A DNA stretch of 64,000 nucleotides from PALSA-607 sp036501485 (GCA_036501485.1 DASYAG010000002.1:1-64000), one strand, 5' to 3'; shown: positions 53,085 through 60,930, numbered from the stretch's first letter. Numbers and translations are program-made. The notes: generated from the sequence alone by a model not told the origin.

Positions 53085-53122
53085 TCGGCCCGGTGACGAC
53101 GGGGGATGTGCCACCGGGCCGA
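53085..53122 (-). terminator. Hairpin after the CxxH small gene
   Basis: TCGGCCCGGTG at 53085-53095 pairs perfectly with CACCGGGCCGA at 53112-53122 (11 bp, 16-nt loop). It begins 2 bp after the stop of the minus-strand gene at 53125-53376. Confidence 0.65.
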
Positions 53123-53124
53123 AG

Positions 53125-53376
53125 TCAAACCTTGCGACCAGCTGTCGCCAACGATACCGGCTCATCGAACGCCGGCCGGCTACCAGCGGCAACGTCCCAG
53201 CCGTCACGCTTCAACAACGACGACAGCGGTCCGACGTGCCGGTCGCATGCGAAAAAAGGCTGCCAGGTAACGGAATCGTGCCGCCGCGCATACACACGGC
53301 GGCTGCTCGGCAGCCCGCAGCCGACCTCCTCGAAAGGCACGTTGCCAAACGGCATTTCGCACCCGACAACACGCAT
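53125..53376 (-). CDS. Small CxxH-motif protein of unknown function in the element
   Basis: 83 aa starting at ATG 53376, which overlaps the stop of the HTH gene (TGATG), so the two form a coupled pair. The product reads MRVVGCEMPFGNVPFEEVGC ... WQPFFACDRHVGPLSSLLKRDGWDV. The CDRH motif followed by a short helix resembles small actinobacterial proteins with a C-x-x-H knuckle, often partners of regulators. A terminator-like hairpin follows. Function unknown. Confidence 0.55.
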   Translation of the reverse strand: MRVVGCEMPFGNVPFEEVGCGLPSSRRVYARRHDSVTWQPFFACDRHVGPLSSLLKRDGWDVAAGSRPAFDEPVSLATAGRKV

Positions 53377-53717
53377 CAGCTACCAGGGCGCCGGGTGAAA
53401 CGCTTCGTCACAGCCTGGCGCGAGATCCCGAACACGTCCGCCAGCATCTCCCAGGTCACACCGGCCGCGCGTGCAGTTTCCACCGCGCGCCGCAGCTGCC
53501 GGTCGGCCTGGCGCTGGTCATACACCGCCGATGCGACCGCCTCGACTGCGTAGCCGGCGCGAGTCATCGCCCGCGCGCCAGGCGGTACGGCCGGCCGCAC
53601 GACCCGGTCGTCACCGCCAGGCCGGTCCTCCGCAACATCGGTTGCGCTAGCCGCAACTATGCTTGCGCGCGGCGCAACTACAGTTTGCCGTCTCACAGGA
53701 CGTCTTTTCGCGCTCAC
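53376..53717 (-). CDS. Small HTH DNA-binding protein in the element
   Basis: 113 aa from GTG 53717; ATG 53567 (63 aa) is an alternative that would place the 21-bp repeats upstream of the gene. The C-terminal half is a clear helix-turn-helix: RRAVETARAAGVTWEMLADVFGISRQAVTKRF, resembling the small one-domain HTH proteins of actinobacterial mobile elements. The N-terminal half of the long form is Ala/Arg/Val-rich. It is the first gene of a two-gene unit and a good candidate for element regulator or recombination directionality factor. Confidence 0.65.
   Translation of the reverse strand: MSAKRRPVRRQTVVAPRASIVAASATDVAEDRPGGDDRVVRPAVPPGARAMTRAGYAVEAVASAVYDQRQADRQLRRAVETARAAGVTWEMLADVFGISRQAVTKRFTRRPGS
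53631..53693. repeat. Three 21-bp iteron-like repeats
   Basis: Copies begin at 53631, 53652 and 53673, each starting CGCAAC and carrying GCAAC-N4-(G/C)TTGC arms (GCAACATCGGTTGC, GCAACTATGCTTGC, and GCAACTACAGTTTGC). The spacing of exactly 21 bp, two helical turns, puts the sites on one face of the DNA. They lie within, or just upstream of, the HTH gene depending on its start. Confidence 0.75.
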
Positions 53718-53923
53718 TCCGGAAGAGTAGCGCAACCTTCCGTCACACCCCGGAACCATCTGCTCGTGTGTCTTACCGAGACTGAGAGTCGCGCGCCCCA
53801 CCGCCGCCACCGCTACGTAAGCCAACCCTCCGGCGCCGGCTTGGCGCCCGCGTGTCGCCCGGACTCGTACGACCGAATACGACACACTGTGACTAACTAC
53901 GCTTCCAGGAAGGTTACGCCGAG
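53718..53923. promoter_or_regulatory. Divergent promoter region in the element
   Basis: 206 bp between the HTH gene and the 53924 gene. CGGAAG at 53720-53725 and CTTCCG at 53737-53742 form a 6-bp inverted repeat next to the HTH start. No gene is seen; probably promoters for both sides. Confidence 0.45.
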
Positions 53924-54142
53924 ATGACTGTGCTACAAGAGCGATACGCCGCGCTCGAGCGCGAAGAGGTTGAAGCCCTCAGAGTGTGGGAGCAGGTCAA
54001 GCCTGATTGGTCCGGGAAGCCGATCACAGGCATGCCTACGCGCGCGCTGCCCGACGACGCTCTCGAAGCCTGCGAGACAGCAATGCTCGCGACCCAGGCC
54101 AAAGAGTCGTTCGTGATCGATCATCCCGGCGAGAAGTTCTGA
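53924..54142 (+). CDS. Small hypothetical protein in the element
   Basis: 72 aa from ATG 53924, with AGGAAGG about 11 bases upstream. The product is acidic and helical at its start (MTVLQERYAALEREEVEALRVWEQ) with a central Gly-Lys-Pro stretch and a charged end; no known motif. It is the gene closest to the right att core, on the strand opposite to tadA. Codon use looks coding. Confidence 0.55.
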   Translation: MTVLQERYAALEREEVEALRVWEQVKPDWSGKPITGMPTRALPDDALEACETAMLATQAKESFVIDHPGEKF

Positions 54143-54795
54143 GCCGTATGGCGACCGCCGCGTCTTAGACCGCGCCAAAGACACGGGGCGTCCTTAGCAC
54201 GAGCGGTCTTGCCAGTGCCGGTGCCACCGGTCACGACGAACGACGCACGCGACGCGACGACAGCGGCGAGCAGCGCGGCCGCCTCGCGCGACATCGCGCC
54301 CATGTCGACGAACTCATCGAGGGAGAACGCGCGGCGGCGCGGAATCCGAAACGACAGGCACACGCCGCCCGGCGACACCGGCGGCAGCACTGCATGTAGC
54401 CGGACGCCGTCGGCCAGCCGGATATCGGCGTAAGGCACCGCGTCGTCAAGGCGACGACCCGCGGCAGCTGCAAGGCGAGCGGCCAACCGACGAATCTCGC
54501 GGTCACTGCCGAGGTGCACGTCAGCGCGCTCGAGCCCACGACCGCGGTCGACCCATACCTCATCGGGACCGTTGACCAGCACGTCGGTCACACCAGGTTC
54601 GTGCAACAACGCCTCGATTGGACCTGCACCGACGAGCTCACTGCGCAGTGTCTCTACCGCCGCGAGTACTTGAGCTGCACCGCGGACGCCCGCCTCTTCG
54701 CGCACCAGTGCGGCGACCCGCGCGGTGGTTGGCGGCGTGACGTCGTCGGCGAGACGGGTGCGCACCTTCGCTACTAACGCGGCGTCAAGGGTCAT
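54121..54795 (-). CDS. tadA: TadA (CpaF-type) ATPase, N-terminal part, cut off by inserted element
   Basis: Genuine TadA sequence runs from ATG 54795 to the core at 54205 (197 codons): N-terminal domain (AQVLAAVETLRSELVGAGPIEALLHEPGVTDVLVNGPDEVWVDRG is the usual CpaF pattern), RLHAVLPPVSPGGVCLSFRIPRR, and the P-loop up to VVTGGTGTGKT. Then 27 element-encoded residues (ARAKDAPC...) lead to a stop at 54121. Walker B, the His box and the C-terminal domain are missing from this piece and lie at 50472-51029. It overlaps the CpaE-like gene by ATGA. Confidence 0.93.
   Translation of the reverse strand: MTLDAALVAKVRTRLADDVTPPTTARVAALVREEAGVRGAAQVLAAVETLRSELVGAGPIEALLHEPGVTDVLVNGPDEVWVDRGRGLERADVHLGSDREIRRLAARLAAAAGRRLDDAVPYADIRLADGVRLHAVLPPVSPGGVCLSFRIPRRRAFSLDEFVDMGAMSREAAALLAAVVASRASFVVTGGTGTGKTARAKDAPCLWRGLRRGGRHTAQNFSPG
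54205..54210. repeat. Right attachment core (att site)
   Basis: GGTCTT, the second copy of the core; to its right GCCAGTGCCGGTGCC is genuine tadA DNA for GTGTG. Confidence 0.85.
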
Positions 54796-55970
54796 GGCAC
54801 GGCGATCGGACGCCAGCCGACTGTCTCGACGGAGTCGAAGGTCGTTGCAAAGTCGGTGGTCGAATCAACGGATACGTGATCGCCCATCAGATCGCCAGGA
54901 AACGTCAGTGCTACGAGCAGTTCTCGGCAGAACTGGGCGAGCGGTCCCCGGCCCTGACCGGCCGGCGCCTCACCGCGTTCGAGCCGCGCGCCGAGATTCG
55001 ACTCCGCTTTCAGGTAGCCCGCCAACGGCAACGCGAGCGCATGGGCGACATCGACCGCGGTCAGGCCGCCCGGCGCTGGACCTCTGACGACGATCCGAAC
55101 GTCGTCGACCACTGCGGCGACGGCGGTGGCGATCCGGGCGGCTGAAGCAACGGCACGAACCTCAGCCGGGACGACGAGAAGTGCGAGATTGGCCGCCTCC
55201 AGCACCACACCGGTGGCGTCGTCGAAGTGCCGGGGCAGGTCGGCCACCGTCAGGTCGCACACCCTGGCTGCGGCAGACAGCACGCTGCACATCGCGTCGG
55301 CCCGCAGGTCGAGCGGATCGCCGCGGTCATACGACAAGACCGCCAATGAGCCCATGTGAGGCAGCGCGGCATGCAACTCCTCGCCGCCGATTCGGCCGCG
55401 GGCACCAGCAATGTCGCACCAGCGCAAGCCTGCTGCATGCTCACCACCGAAGAGCAGATCGGCACCACCACCGTAAGGATCCGCATCGACGAGCATTGCC
55501 CGACGTCCGCCCCTCATGGCCGTGACCGCGAGGGCAGCAGCGAGCGTGCTTGCACCCGCTCCCCCGCGCCCGCCGATCACTGCGACCGTCAGCCCCAACG
55601 CGGCGGATTCATCGACGGCGTCGGCGAGTCGCGCGATGAGCCAGGGCTCGGCGTCGGGCAGCAACGCGACGTGCTCGGCGCCGACACCGACCGCCCGCTT
55701 CCAGATGTTGCCGTCATCGAGGTCTCGCCCGACGAGCACGACGCCGACCCGGTGCCGCACAGACGCGCGGCTTAGCGCGATCGAGACGTCGTCGCCGACC
55801 AGCACCAGGGCCGCCTTCGTCCACCCCAGCCGAGCGGCCACCGGATCGTGCGCGACGTCGATGTCGACACCGGCCGCCGCACCTAGCCGCAGGACGTCGT
55901 CAAGCAGCTCTGGATCGGCCGTGACCAGCAGCGGTCTGGGTCCGGTGACGGGATCGCGTGAGATCGGCAT
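54792..55970 (-). CDS. CpaE/Ssd-like pilus assembly ATPase-fold protein
   Basis: 392 aa from ATG 55970. An N-terminal receiver-like domain without a phosphorylation site (about 1-120) is followed by a ParA/MinD-type domain: deviant Walker A VIGGRGGAGASTLAAALA (Ser/Ala in place of the usual Lys), RRAMLVDADPYGGGADLLFG and VLEAANLALLVVPAEVRAVASAARIA. This is the helicase/secretion-neighbourhood CpaE-like type, also called septum-site-determining protein Ssd in mycobacteria. It likely positions the pilus machine. First gene of the tad operon; its end overlaps tadA. Confidence 0.9.
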   Translation of the reverse strand: MPISRDPVTGPRPLLVTADPELLDDVLRLGAAAGVDIDVAHDPVAARLGWTKAALVLVGDDVSIALSRASVRHRVGVVLVGRDLDDGNIWKRAVGVGAEHVALLPDAEPWLIARLADAVDESAALGLTVAVIGGRGGAGASTLAAALAVTAMRGGRRAMLVDADPYGGGADLLFGGEHAAGLRWCDIAGARGRIGGEELHAALPHMGSLAVLSYDRGDPLDLRADAMCSVLSAAARVCDLTVADLPRHFDDATGVVLEAANLALLVVPAEVRAVASAARIATAVAAVVDDVRIVVRGPAPGGLTAVDVAHALALPLAGYLKAESNLGARLERGEAPAGQGRGPLAQFCRELLVALTFPGDLMGDHVSVDSTTDFATTFDSVETVGWRPIAVP

Positions 55971-56311
55971 GAGCCAACGATCAAGGTCTGCACCACGTCG
56001 GGGGCCAGCCTGGCGATTATCTGTGGACTAAGCCGCCTGCTGGTCTGGGTGGGGAAAAGGTCCCGACGAGGGACCTGGAACGGTTCCGGCGCAATCGGTC
56101 CCGGGACATGGAACGGCCCCCGCCGGGGGGGTAGCGGGGGCCGTTCACGAAGGGTCCGACTCTGGGGGGAGAGCCGTACCGGGACTAACGTAAGGCAAGC
56201 GCCCCGCTAAGCGCATCCCCCTGTCGCAATCAATTCGTGACAAGAACACTTTGTGACAAAAAGCCCACTCCGACGCACCGGTGATCACGTCCGGCGTCTT
56301 ATCCTGAGAGG
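55971..56311. promoter_or_regulatory. Intergenic region between the tad operon and HAD gene
   Basis: 341 bp without a gene. It must hold the promoters of the divergent cpaE-like and HAD genes. It includes the hairpin at 56111-56146, a palindrome GGAACGGTTCC near 56079, and an AT-richer part at 56225-56270 with two copies of a GTGACAA motif. Confidence 0.5.
56111..56146. terminator. GC-rich perfect hairpin
   Basis: GAACGGCCCCCGC and GCGGGGGCCGTTC form a perfect 13-bp stem around a 10-nt loop. No converging gene ends here, so it might be an attenuator or the terminator of a short unannotated RNA in this divergent region. Confidence 0.55.
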
Positions 56312-57142
56312 ATGAGCACTGCAGGCCGGCCAGCGGCTTTCTTCGACCTCGACAAGACCATCATCGCCAAGTCGAGCGTCATGGCTTTCGGGCGCCCGTT
56401 CTACCAAGGCGGCCTGATCAACCGGCGGGCGCTGCTCAAGAGCACCTACGCCCAGTTCGTGTATTTGGTGGGTGGCGCCGACCACGACCAGATCGAACGC
56501 ATGCGCGCCTACCTTTCGCAGCTGTGCAAGGGATGGGACGTCGAGCAGGTGAAGGCGATCGTCGCGGAGACCTTGCACGATCTCATCGATCCGCTGATCT
56601 ACGACGAGGCGGCGGCTCTGATCGAGCAGCACCATGCGGCCGGCCTTGACGTCGTGATCGTGAGCACGTCTGGCATCGAGGTCGTCGAGCCCATCGGCGA
56701 ACTGCTTGGAGCCGACCGCATCATCGCCACTCGCATGGTTGTCGAGGACGGACGCTTCACCGGCGACATCGACTACTACGCCTTCGGTGCGGCAAAAGCG
56801 GCGGCGGTCATCGAGCTCGCCGCCCAGGAGGGTTACGACCTCGCGCAGTCATTTGCCTACAGCGATTCGTCGACTGACATCCCACTCTTGGAGGCGGTGG
56901 GCTTTCCCTCAGTCGTCAATCCCGATCGGGCATTGCGCAAGGAGGCGGTCAGTCGCGGCTGGCCGGTATTGAACTTCGACAACCCCGTACCGCTGAGGGC
57001 GCGAGTTGGCCTCGGTTCGCCGCGCAGTCCGGTCTACGCCGCGGCCGGATTAGGTGCGGGCATGGCCGCTGCCGGCCTGGTCTGGTACGCCCGGCGACGC
57101 GGCAAGGACGGCCCAGCGCTGCGAACTGCCACCAAGAGCTGA
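56312..57142 (+). CDS. HAD-IB family hydrolase
   Basis: 276 aa from ATG 56312 with GAGAGG directly upstream. Motif I AAFFDLDKTIIAKSS, motif II VIVSTSGIEVVEPIGELLGADRIIAT, motif III-IV AAAVIELAAQEGYDLAQSFAYSDSSTDIPLLEAVGFPSVVNPD: the SerB-like HAD subfamily IB. A C-terminal segment (AAAGLGAGMAAAGLVWYARRR) could anchor it in the membrane. This family is regularly encoded beside actinobacterial tad/helicase clusters. A phosphatase acting on a small phosphorylated metabolite or lipid is likely. Confidence 0.92.
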   Translation: MSTAGRPAAFFDLDKTIIAKSSVMAFGRPFYQGGLINRRALLKSTYAQFVYLVGGADHDQIERMRAYLSQLCKGWDVEQVKAIVAETLHDLIDPLIYDEAAALIEQHHAAGLDVVIVSTSGIEVVEPIGELLGADRIIATRMVVEDGRFTGDIDYYAFGAAKAAAVIELAAQEGYDLAQSFAYSDSSTDIPLLEAVGFPSVVNPDRALRKEAVSRGWPVLNFDNPVPLRARVGLGSPRSPVYAAAGLGAGMAAAGLVWYARRRGKDGPALRTATKS

Positions 57143-57598
57143 GCAAAGTCTGAGCTTGTTCCAAGTCGCAAGGCTCTTCCGATTGGGTGGCGTTAGGCGT
57201 AGAAACAAGACACGGGTCGGGTATCGCGAGGGGTCTCCCCTCGAGGTTCCGGACTCGCGCACGAAACCTCAGGCACCCACGCGGAACCAGCCGAATCAGG
57301 CGGTCGAGTCGGGCGGGTGACTCCTCGGAGCCGCCTGCTCGCCGACACTTCGCAGGTGCACGCCTGGTAACCGGAGGATCGTGCGAGCAGCGGCGTCCCG
57401 TGCAAACGGGGCGCCGCTCGCATCTGCTATCGGCGCAGTAAAGGCAGGGTCAAGGCGAGCGGCGGCAAGGTTATTTGAGGCCCCACGGGTACTTGATCGC
57501 ACGCCAACTGGGTGTCAACTTGGTGCGGTACGAATTGAGATCGTTTGCAGTGCCACTTGCAGTGCCATCTGAACGAGACAAAGAACGGAAGGCGCATC
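57143..57598 (+). promoter_or_regulatory. Structured leader/intergenic region upstream of acs
   Basis: 456 bp with no convincing gene. Hairpins are visible at 57227-57243 (CGAGGGG/CCCCTCG, 3-nt loop) and at 57383-57421, where GCGGCG and CCCGT pair with CGCCGC and ACGGG around a GCAA tetraloop. Just upstream of acs the sequence TTGCAGTGCCA is present twice in tandem (57545-57568). The first hairpin may end the HAD transcript; the second looks like an attenuator. I do not recognise a known riboswitch class. Confidence 0.45.
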
Positions 57599-59575
57599 GT
57601 GACCGGAGCTGTTCCCGAGGCCAGCCTGTCGAACTTGTTGCACGAGACGAGGCGGTTCGATCCCCCGCCGAAGCTTGCCGCAGACGCAATTGCGAAGAAG
57701 GAGATTTACGCCGAGGCAGCCAAGGATCCCTTGGCCTTCTGGGAAAAGCAGGCGAACCGACTGACGTGGGCGCAGCCGTGGTCGCAGGTTCTCGACTGGA
57801 GTGACGCGCCGTTTTCCAAGTGGTTCGTCGGTGGCAAGCTGAACGTCGCGGTGAACTGCCTCGACCGCCACGTCGAGGCCGGGCACGGCGATCAGGTGGC
57901 CTACCACTGGGAAGGCGAGCCGGGCGACACCATCACGATCACCTACGCCGACCTCACGAAGCGCGTGTGCCAGGCCGCGAACGCGTTGACCGAACTCGGC
58001 GTCGAAGCTGGTGACCGGGTCATGATCTACATGCCGATGATTCCCGAGACCGTGGTCTCGATGCTGGCGTGTGCGCGTATCGGTGCACCGCACTCGGTGG
58101 TGTTCGGCGGATTCTCGGCCGAAGCACTCGCCGGCCGCACGAACGACTGCGAGGCGAAGTTCATCATCACCGCCGACGGCGGCTACCGCCGTGGTGCCGC
58201 GAGTGCGTTGAAGCCCGCGGTCGACTTGGCGGTCAAGGAGTGTCCGCAGGTCGAGACTGTCCTGGTCGTGCGTCGTACGGGGCAGGACGTCGAGTGGTAC
58301 GAGGGCCGCGACGTGTGGTGGCACGACGTGGTCGACAAGCAGCCGCAAACCCATGCAGCGCAGGCTTTTGACGCCGAGCAGCCGCTCTACATCATGTACA
58401 CGAGCGGCACGACGGCGAAGCCGAAGGGAATCCTGCACACCAGCGGCGGATACCTCACAGGCGTCAGCGCCACCCACAAGATGGTCTTCGATCTGCACGA
58501 GGACACCGACATTTACTGGTGCGCGGCGGACATCGGCTGGGTCACCGGCCACAGCTACATCGTCTACGGCCCGCTCGCCAACCGCGCGACGTCGGTCATG
58601 TACGAAGGCACGCCCGACACCCCGGGTAAGGACCGCTGGTGGTCGATGGTCGAGAAGTACAAGGTCTCGATCCTCTACACGGCGCCGACCACGATCCGGA
58701 CGTTTATGAAGTGGGGCGAGGAATTCCCGGAAATGCACGACATCTCGTCGCTGCGACTGCTTGGCAGCGTCGGTGAGCCGATCAACCCCGAAGCGTGGAT
58801 GTGGTACCGCAAGAACATCGGCGGCGACAACTGCCCGATCGTCGACACGTGGTGGCAGACCGAGACCGGATCGATCCTCATCACGCCGCTGCCAGGCATC
58901 ACCTCGACCAAGCCGGGCGCGGCCATGACGGCGTTCCCTGGCATCGCCGCCGACATCGTCGACAACGACGGGAAGTCGGTCGGTAACGGCGAGGGCGGCT
59001 ACATGATCATCAGCCAGCCTTGGCCGTCGATGTTGCGCGGAATCTGGCGCGACCCTGAGCGCTACAAGGAGACCTACTGGTCGCGGTTCCCCGGCCTCTA
59101 CTTCGCCGGTGACGGTGCAAAGAAGGATGAGGACGGCGACTTCTGGCTACTCGGTCGCATCGACGACGTCATGAATATCTCCGGCCACCGCATCTCGACG
59201 ACCGAAGTCGAGCACGCGCTCGTCGGGCACCCGAAGGTCGCCGAAGCAGCGGTCGTCGGCGCGAACGACCCGATCACCGGCCAGGCGATCGTCGCGTTCG
59301 TCACAGTGAAGGGCAACGTGCCCGACAGCGAATCCGGCGGTGCGGCCTTCGCGGCCGAACTGCGGGCGCACGTCGCCAAGGAGATCGGCGCGATCGCGAA
59401 GCCGCGCGACATCCTGATCAGCCCCGACCTGCCGAAGACACGGTCGGGCAAGATCATGCGCCGGTTGCTGCGCGACGTCGCCGACCACCGCGCGCTTGGT
59501 GACACGACGACACTGCTCGACCCCAACGTGGTCGCGACGATCGCGGCCCAAATGCCAGCCTCGACCGAGGAATAA
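57599..59575 (+). CDS. acs: Acetyl-CoA synthetase
   Basis: 658 aa from GTG 57599 with GGAAGG six bases upstream. It has the ANL-superfamily signatures: IMYTSGTTAKPKGILHTSGGY (A3 phosphate-binding), YWCAADIGWVTGHSYIVYGPL, DTWWQTETGSILITPLPG, and the C-terminal GRIDDVMNISGHRISTTEVE, ending with PKTRSGKIMRR in which the Lys is the acetylation-regulated catalytic residue. Makes acetyl-CoA from acetate, ATP and CoA. Functionally tied to the acetate carriers at 28.5-33.6 kb. A terminator hairpin follows. Confidence 0.97.
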   Translation: MTGAVPEASLSNLLHETRRFDPPPKLAADAIAKKEIYAEAAKDPLAFWEKQANRLTWAQPWSQVLDWSDAPFSKWFVGGKLNVAVNCLDRHVEAGHGDQVAYHWEGEPGDTITITYADLTKRVCQAANALTELGVEAGDRVMIYMPMIPETVVSMLACARIGAPHSVVFGGFSAEALAGRTNDCEAKFIITADGGYRRGAASALKPAVDLAVKECPQVETVLVVRRTGQDVEWYEGRDVWWHDVVDKQPQTHAAQAFDAEQPLYIMYTSGTTAKPKGILHTSGGYLTGVSATHKMVFDLHEDTDIYWCAADIGWVTGHSYIVYGPLANRATSVMYEGTPDTPGKDRWWSMVEKYKVSILYTAPTTIRTFMKWGEEFPEMHDISSLRLLGSVGEPINPEAWMWYRKNIGGDNCPIVDTWWQTETGSILITPLPGITSTKPGAAMTAFPGIAADIVDNDGKSVGNGEGGYMIISQPWPSMLRGIWRDPERYKETYWSRFPGLYFAGDGAKKDEDGDFWLLGRIDDVMNISGHRISTTEVEHALVGHPKVAEAAVVGANDPITGQAIVAFVTVKGNVPDSESGGAAFAAELRAHVAKEIGAIAKPRDILISPDLPKTRSGKIMRRLLRDVADHRALGDTTTLLDPNVVATIAAQMPASTEE

Positions 59576-59590
59576 CCCAAACACCGCCGA

Positions 59591-59620
59591 GCCGGGACGG
59601 CGGGAAGTGGCCGTCCCGGC
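59591..59620 (+). terminator. Terminator hairpin after acs
   Basis: GCCGGGACGGC and GCCGTCCCGGC form a perfect 11-bp stem with an 8-nt loop, 15 bp after the acs stop. There is no U-tract. Confidence 0.75.
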
Positions 59621-59699
59621 GATAGGGTGCGGCTTGGTGCGCCGGGAAGACTGGTCGGCATGGTTCCTGCTTGCCCGCCGACTCCCGTGAGGTGCACCC

Positions 59700-60899
59700 A
59701 TGCACGACGTCACCTCGTTCGGCGGCGTCGTCCTCGTGTGGGGGCTCGTCGGCACTGCGGCATTGCTCGGTCGGCAGGTCGCCAGCTGGATCCGGATCCC
59801 CGCCCCCGCGGTCTTCTTGGTGGCCGCCGCGGTGGCTGCCAACTCCATTAAGTCGGTACGTACCGCCGTCGACCTGCACGTCGTTGAGAACGTCGTCACG
59901 CTGGCCCTGATCGTCATCCTTTTCGATGGCGGGCTGCACCTTGGGCGCCGGCGGTTCCGTGAGGCCGCCGCCCCGATCGTCACCCTCGGTGTGCTGGGGA
60001 CCTTCGCCACGACGGCGTTGATCGCGCTCGTGTCACACACCGTATTCGGTCTCGACTGGAAGTTCTCCGCGGTCCTTGGCGCCGCGCTCGCGCCCACAGA
60101 TCCCGCCGTCGTCTTCGCCGTGCTCGCAGACAAACCGCTGAAGGGCCGGACGTCAGCGATCCTCGAAGGCGAGTCTGGATTCAACGATCCGGCCGGCATC
60201 GCGCTGCTGCTCGGCTTCGTGCAACTGGCGACCCACCCGCACGGTTCCGTGGCAGTCGTGCTGGGAAACTTCGCGATCGAGATGGCTGTCGGATGCGCCG
60301 TTGGCATCGTCGGCGGTGTCGGCTTGCGACGGTTGCTCAGCCCTCGTCGTCCGACCCTAGAAGCACCGCAGCCGTTGCTTGCACTGGCTGGAATCCTTGC
60401 GCTGTATGGGTTGGCGACCGTCGCGCATGGTTCTGGTTTCCTCGCGGTTCTCATCGCCGGCATTGTGATCGGCGACACGGTCACCGATGAGGCACCCGTG
60501 AAGAGTTTTCACTCGACACTCGCCAGCATTGGCGAGGTGGTCGCCTTCGTCATGCTCGGCATCACGGTCCGGCTGCACACGGTGTTCGAACACGACGCAT
60601 GGCTGATCGGACTCGGCCTTTTCGCGATCCTCACGCTTGTTCTGCGACCAATCGTCTGCGCGCCCCTGCTTACAGCGCTCAGGCTCGAACGGCGCGAGAC
60701 CACCTTCATCGCATGGGCCGGGTTGAAGGGAGCGGTGCCGATCCTGCTCGGCGCTCTCGCCGTTAGCGGTGGAGTGCCGGACGCCGGGCGGCTTTACGCC
60801 ATCGTGTTCGTCGTGGTCGCGCTGTCGGTAGTTGTTCAAGGCGGCTCATTGGCATGGGTGGCTCAGAAATTGGGCATCGCCACGGATTCGGCCGGTTAG
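59700..60899 (+). CDS. Cation/proton antiporter, CPA1 NhaP-type
   Basis: 399 aa from ATG 59700. About 12 membrane helices with the ion-binding signature ALAPTDPAVVFAVL and LEGESGFNDPAGIALLLGFVQL, typical of NhaP2/CvrA-like K+(Na+)/H+ antiporters; GLKGAVPILLGALAV is the conserved late helix. The C-terminal TrkA_C nucleotide-binding part of CvrA is absent, so it ends with the membrane domain. It lies between acs and a small holin-like gene on the same strand and probably serves pH or ion homeostasis. Confidence 0.9.
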   Translation: MHDVTSFGGVVLVWGLVGTAALLGRQVASWIRIPAPAVFLVAAAVAANSIKSVRTAVDLHVVENVVTLALIVILFDGGLHLGRRRFREAAAPIVTLGVLGTFATTALIALVSHTVFGLDWKFSAVLGAALAPTDPAVVFAVLADKPLKGRTSAILEGESGFNDPAGIALLLGFVQLATHPHGSVAVVLGNFAIEMAVGCAVGIVGGVGLRRLLSPRRPTLEAPQPLLALAGILALYGLATVAHGSGFLAVLIAGIVIGDTVTDEAPVKSFHSTLASIGEVVAFVMLGITVRLHTVFEHDAWLIGLGLFAILTLVLRPIVCAPLLTALRLERRETTFIAWAGLKGAVPILLGALAVSGGVPDAGRLYAIVFVVVALSVVVQGGSLAWVAQKLGIATDSAG

Positions 60900-60930
60900 A
60901 ACCGAGCACCGGAAACCAACGGGAGGGCCT

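Larger units (their letters stand above)
51030..54210. mobile_element. Serine-recombinase integrative element in the Walker A codons of tadA
   Basis: The element is bounded by identical GGTCTT cores at 51030-51035 and 54205-54210; one copy plus the interior is 3175 bp. The flanks (ACAACAACGT on one side, GCCAGTGCCG on the other) fuse across the core to the codons of GTGKTTLLST. It encodes a large serine recombinase starting 25 bp from the left core and small genes at 52433-52720, 53125-53376, 53376-53717 and 53924-54142. No conjugation, replication or phage structural gene is seen, so it is a minimal integrative element or a reduced one. Confidence 0.93.

Noticed and set aside
53014..53553. 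A 179-codon plus-strand frame in the element
   Set aside because: It is antisense to the HTH and CxxH genes, which have helix-turn-helix and coupled-start evidence; its translation has no protein-like pattern.
57381..57572. A 63-codon frame upstream of acs starting near GGAGG
   Set aside because: Spacing to the start is only three bases, it runs through a strong hairpin, and the product is Ala/Arg-rich without pattern.
59147..60484. A 445-codon minus-strand open frame across acs and the antiporter
   Set aside because: Both plus-strand genes are certain; the translation is Pro/Thr/Arg-rich shadow sequence.
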